The position numbers and the translations under genes were made by a program. From JAXHUA01 sp034189695 (lineage in GTDB: Bacteria > Chloroflexota > Dehalococcoidia > E44-bin15): DNA of 8,273 nucleotides. Shown here piece by piece: positions 5,949 to 8,273 of this stretch. Positions within the stretch are counted from its first letter, which is position 1. Every line of letters begins with the position of its first letter. Where the stretch lies: positions 1 to 8,273 of the forward strand of contig JAXHUA010000109.1 in assembly GCA_034189695.1 (NCBI GenBank), in the 5' to 3' direction. The notes under the pieces are model-generated. The model was not told the DNA's origin. It made no database searches and worked only from the letters and a program-made list of their open reading frames with translations.

Positions 5949-6695
5949 CTACTGCCACCTGAAGAACCGCACCGTGATCACGCTGCCGACCACCAGCCAC
6001 CCGGCCAGCAGACCGAACCTCCAGTAGTCTCCCATCGCAACGCCGAAGACCGTGTCTCTCAGCAGGGTCACGAGCGGCGTGAGGGGCAACGCCTGGCATA
6101 TCGGCTGAAGCCAGGATGGGAAGAGAGAAATGGGCATCCACAGCTCGGAGAGGAAGATCATCGGCATGAAGATCATGAGTGTGATGATGGTGGCGGCCCG
6201 GGCCGACTTCGCCACACTGCCGATGGCGGCTCCCAGGGCGAGGAACGTGGCCATCCCGAAGGCACAGACCGCAATCAAGACTGGCCAGGAGCCAAGGACC
6301 TTGACATCAAAGGCAAGCTTGCCGACCAGGAAGAGCATTAGAATACCGGCGGTGATGAAGAGTGCCTGGCTGAGCGTGAAGGCCAGAGCGAGGGTCGGAA
6401 TCGTCAGTGGTGTGACCCGCAGCCGCTTGAGCACGCCGGTCTCGCGATAGGTCGCCAGAGTGCTTGACATCCCGATGAAGGCGGATGCGCAGATGACGAC
6501 TCCGATTGCGCCAGGGAGAAGGAAGTTCGCCTGGTTGAGGCTAACGTTGAAATACTCCACCTCCTCGTTAAATATGGCGCCGAACAACCCCATCCACAGA
6601 ACGGGGAAGGCAATGACCCAGAAGATGAGCTCCGGGCTTCTGGCGTTGAGCTTCAGTTCAACCCAGGCAAGCTGCCAGAGTGCTGCGGCGTTCAT
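5949..6695 (-). CDS. ABC-2 type transporter permease
   Basis: This 248-residue integral membrane subunit partners with the ATPase encoded just before it. Six hydrophobic segments are visible, near residues 22-42, 59-77, 105-125, 138-160, 168-188 and 224-243. The cytoplasmic loop YRETGVLKRLRVTPL (83-97) is the conserved coupling segment of ABC-2 permeases of the DrrB/NodJ type, where ETG and a basic LKRLR run contact the ATPase. PLTPLVTLLRDTVFG (205-219) matches the family's late conserved region before the last helix. The length is normal for a half-transporter permease, so the complex is probably two permeases plus two ATPases. The ATG start overlaps the ATPase stop by 4 bp (ATGA), a sign of translational coupling. 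The substrate is unknown; relatives export antibiotics, lipids or polysaccharides. Confidence 0.93.
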   Translation of the reverse strand: MNAAALWQLAWVELKLNARSPELIFWVIAFPVLWMGLFGAIFNEEVEYFNVSLNQANFLLPGAIGVVICASAFIGMSSTLATYRETGVLKRLRVTPLTIPTLALAFTLSQALFITAGILMLFLVGKLAFDVKVLGSWPVLIAVCAFGMATFLALGAAIGSVAKSARAATIITLMIFMPMIFLSELWMPISLFPSWLQPICQALPLTPLVTLLRDTVFGVAMGDYWRFGLLAGWLVVGSVITVRFFRWQ

Positions 6696-7606
6696 TCCCG
6701 TATCTCCCTGCCGGTGAGAGTGAGGAACACGTCGTCGAGGTTCGCGCTCTCGGTGCGCAGGTTGGTGATGACGAATCCGTGGGCATCCGCTGCCCGGACC
6801 AGCTCTTGCAGTGTGTTGTTCTGGTCGCTGGTATACAGAGCAAGCCCGTCCTGGCCACTCACTACCCGGGTCACCGCTGAGATGCTCTGAAGCGCCTGCG
6901 CGTCCACTCCCTCAGCGCTGAAGACTATCTTGGTCTCCGCGCCAAGGCTGTTCACGAGCCCCCTTGGGGTATCGAGGGCGATGATTTTCCCGTAGTCAAT
7001 TATGCCCACGCGGTCGCACAGCTTCTCCGCCTCTTCCATGTAGTGGGTGGTGAGTAGTATGGTCTTGCCCCGCTGGCGGATGCGTTCGAGGAGGTCCCAC
7101 GTGTTCCTGCGGGCCTGTGGGTCCAACCCGGTCGTTGGCTCGTCAAGGAACAGGACGGCGGGGTTGCTCACCAGGGCGAGGGCTATTGCCGTCCGCTGTT
7201 GCAGGCCGCCGGACAGCTTCTTGAATCGAGAGTTGGCATGTTCTTCAAGGGTGAGAAGCTTGAGCAGGCTTCGCGTGGGGACACGGTGCCGATAGAACCT
7301 GCGAAAGAGTTCGAGGGACTCCTTCACGCTGATGTCCGGCTGGATGGAGGTTGCCTGGAGGAGCACGCCGATTCTCTGTTTGATCTCGGCGCGCTGTTCG
7401 GCCGGGTCAAGCCCCAGCACCCTGATCGCGCCGCGGTCCGGCGTTCTCAACCCTTCAATCATCTCGACCAGGGTTGTCTTGCCGGCGCCGTTTGGCCCGA
7501 CGAGTCCGAAGATCTCACCCTGCTCGATGTCCAGGCTGACGTCATTGACCGCAACGATGTCGCCGTAGGTCTTGGTGAGATGCCTGCACGCGACAACAGA
7601 TGGCAT
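6692..7606 (-). CDS. ABC-2 type exporter ATP-binding protein (DrrA-like)
   Basis: This 304-residue cytoplasmic ATPase drives the permease encoded next. All nucleotide-binding motifs are intact: Walker A GPNGAGKT (37-44), Q-loop Q84, ABC signature LSGGLQQR (131-138), Walker B VLFLDEP (151-157) with catalytic E156, D-loop GLDP (160-163) and H-loop H188. A C-terminal extension from about 215 to 304, ending NLDDVFLTLTGREIRE, is the accessory domain typical of DrrA/CcmA-type exporter ATPases. Its NLxDVFLxLTG motif is known to matter for contact with the permease in relatives. The start ATG (complement of 7604-7606) has AAGGAG (complement of 7612-7617) 5 bases upstream. A promoter with perfect TATAAT lies before it. 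The lipoprotein gene is divergent across 182 bp. Drug export is possible but not shown. Confidence 0.95.
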   Translation of the reverse strand: MPSVVACRHLTKTYGDIVAVNDVSLDIEQGEIFGLVGPNGAGKTTLVEMIEGLRTPDRGAIRVLGLDPAEQRAEIKQRIGVLLQATSIQPDISVKESLELFRRFYRHRVPTRSLLKLLTLEEHANSRFKKLSGGLQQRTAIALALVSNPAVLFLDEPTTGLDPQARRNTWDLLERIRQRGKTILLTTHYMEEAEKLCDRVGIIDYGKIIALDTPRGLVNSLGAETKIVFSAEGVDAQALQSISAVTRVVSGQDGLALYTSDQNNTLQELVRAADAHGFVITNLRTESANLDDVFLTLTGREIRE

Positions 7607-7651
7607 ATGATCTCCTTGAGACGACGCTCCGGGCAGCGGGCCATTCGATGC

Positions 7652-7680
7652 ATTATATCGCCATCACTGCTGCAAGTGAA
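7652..7680 (-). promoter_or_regulatory. Promoter of the ABC exporter operon
   Basis: On the minus strand, TTCACT (complement of 7675-7680) and a perfect TATAAT (complement of 7652-7657) are separated by 17 bp. The -35 box matches at four of six positions. The predicted start point near 7645 gives a leader of about 40 bases before the ATPase start codon. Confidence 0.6.
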
Positions 7681-7728
7681 CCGCGACGCGCTGGTGGCGC
7701 CGCAGTGCATGTTCCAGGCAGGGGGAAC

Positions 7729-7757
7729 TTTCGCGGTCGTGTATTCGTCTGTATCAT
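7729..7757 (+). promoter_or_regulatory. Weak candidate promoter of the lipoprotein gene
   Basis: TATCAT (7752-7757) matches the -10 consensus at five of six positions and lies 31 bases before the lipoprotein start codon. The hexamer 17 bp upstream, TTTCGC, is a poor -35 box. The call rests on position and the -10 box alone. Confidence 0.25.
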
Positions 7758-7788
7758 GTGAACGCGTCGAACTATCCGGGAGGGAGCG

Positions 7789-8273
7789 ATGAAAGCGAGA
7801 CTGCTTATCGCAGGCATTCTGGTTGCCGCTCTTCTGGCAACCGCGTGTGGCGGGGGTAAACCCGCGCCGACGACATTGACCGTCCCGTCTGTGGCGGCGG
7901 GTCAGGTGGCCAACCCCAAGCTGGCGCTGGCCTCCTGCTATGAAATGGAAGGCTTCACAATTGATATGAGTGCGCCTTCGTACACGCTTCCGCTTTCGCT
8001 GGGCGGGATCGTGAATCTGGCTGGGGTCGAGTCGAAGCTGGGACTGGGGGACGGTGAGGAGGAGTTGCTGAAGAGCAACGGCTTCGTGGTCGTACCGTAC
8101 GGTCAGGTTGATGATATTGTTGAGCCTTATGAGATGCTGAAGGAGCGGGAGAGTCCCATCTTCGTGACCTCCGATACCCTGCTTCACCTGTACCATATCC
8201 AGTTCAACGAGGTCTTGAAGCGTATCGAAGAGGAGGAGTTCTTCAATGCCGTCCTCGACATGAGCAAGGCGAT
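7789..8273 (+). CDS. Lipoprotein resembling the DUF3160 family (cut by the window end)
   Basis: The first 161 codons of a larger gene are present; the frame is still open at the last base. Residues 1-19 are a lipoprotein signal peptide: K2 and R4, a hydrophobic core LLIAGILVAALL, then ATA before C20. The mature protein would be lipid-anchored at C20 and exported. A short Gly/Lys/Pro/Thr linker (21-34) follows. The segment from about 90 onward, including LLKSNGFVVVPYGQ and then SPIFVTSDTLLHLYHIQFNEVLKRIEEEE, has the pattern I recall for DUF3160 proteins (a Phe-Val-Thr-Ser/Thr-Asp followed by LLHxYH). These are secreted proteins of unknown function, usually 600 residues or more. ATG 7789 is well supported by GGGAGGGAG (7778-7786). 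It is divergent from the ABC exporter, so a shared role is possible but unproven. Lipoprotein call strong; family call moderate. Confidence 0.85.
   Translation, partial: MKARLLIAGILVAALLATACGGGKPAPTTLTVPSVAAGQVANPKLALASCYEMEGFTIDMSAPSYTLPLSLGGIVNLAGVESKLGLGDGEEELLKSNGFVVVPYGQVDDIVEPYEMLKERESPIFVTSDTLLHLYHIQFNEVLKRIEEEEFFNAVLDMSKA

Noticed and set aside
5841..6341. 166-codon open frame on the + strand
   Set aside because: It lies mostly antisense to the ABC permease, is rich in charged residues with no recognisable family, and has no good ribosome site; it is a shadow of the permease gene.
7665..7707. CACTGC and GCAGTG inverted repeat in the exporter/lipoprotein intergenic region
   Set aside because: Only six base pairs with a loop over 30 bases; expected by chance in a GC-rich sequence.

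Overview
The window is an 8.3 kb piece of a bacterial chromosome, GC-rich by eye, with purine-rich Shine-Dalgarno sites (GGAGG/AAGGAG type) and frequent AGG and ATA codons. Gene content points tentatively to a Chloroflexota-like (Dehalococcoidia or Anaerolineae) or other deep-branching environmental bacterium: an isovaleryl-type acyl-CoA dehydrogenase, a free-standing PPC/DUF296 protein, and a lipoprotein resembling the DUF3160 family. This assignment is inference; no rRNA or other phylogenetic marker is present. I see no IS element, tRNA, CRISPR array or phage gene.

Left part, + strand (165-2199). A small thioredoxin-fold-like protein overlaps by 8 bp a GNAT acetyltransferase. Together they look like a split form of the YoaP architecture. 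They are preceded by two copies of a 22-bp repeat. After a 186-bp gap come a gamma-class carbonic anhydrase-like left-handed beta-helix protein and a PPC/DUF296 protein, each with its own strong ribosome binding site.

Middle (2236-5741). An acyl-CoA dehydrogenase on the minus strand converges on the PPC gene and diverges from a MarR-type repressor gene. The MarR gene is followed on the + strand by a MATE-family drug/sodium antiporter, an arrangement like staphylococcal mepR-mepA. A near-consensus sigma-70 promoter (TTGACG, 17 bp, TATACT) lies upstream of the MarR gene. An imperfect palindrome begins just after its predicted start point, so an autorepressed efflux operon is the simplest reading. 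A GC-rich hairpin sits between the repressor and the transporter.

Right part (5949-8273). A two-gene ABC-2 exporter (ATPase then permease, 4-bp stop/start overlap) is read on the minus strand from a promoter with a perfect TATAAT. Divergent from it begins a lipoprotein gene with an N-terminal lipobox, cut by the window end.

Overall this is an ordinary chromosomal neighbourhood with two export modules. Nothing in it proves a new biological system. The points most worth a second look are the palindrome-over-promoter arrangement of the MarR/MATE pair, the relocated catalytic glutamate in the acyl-CoA dehydrogenase, the split thioredoxin-like/GNAT pair and the tandem repeats upstream of it.
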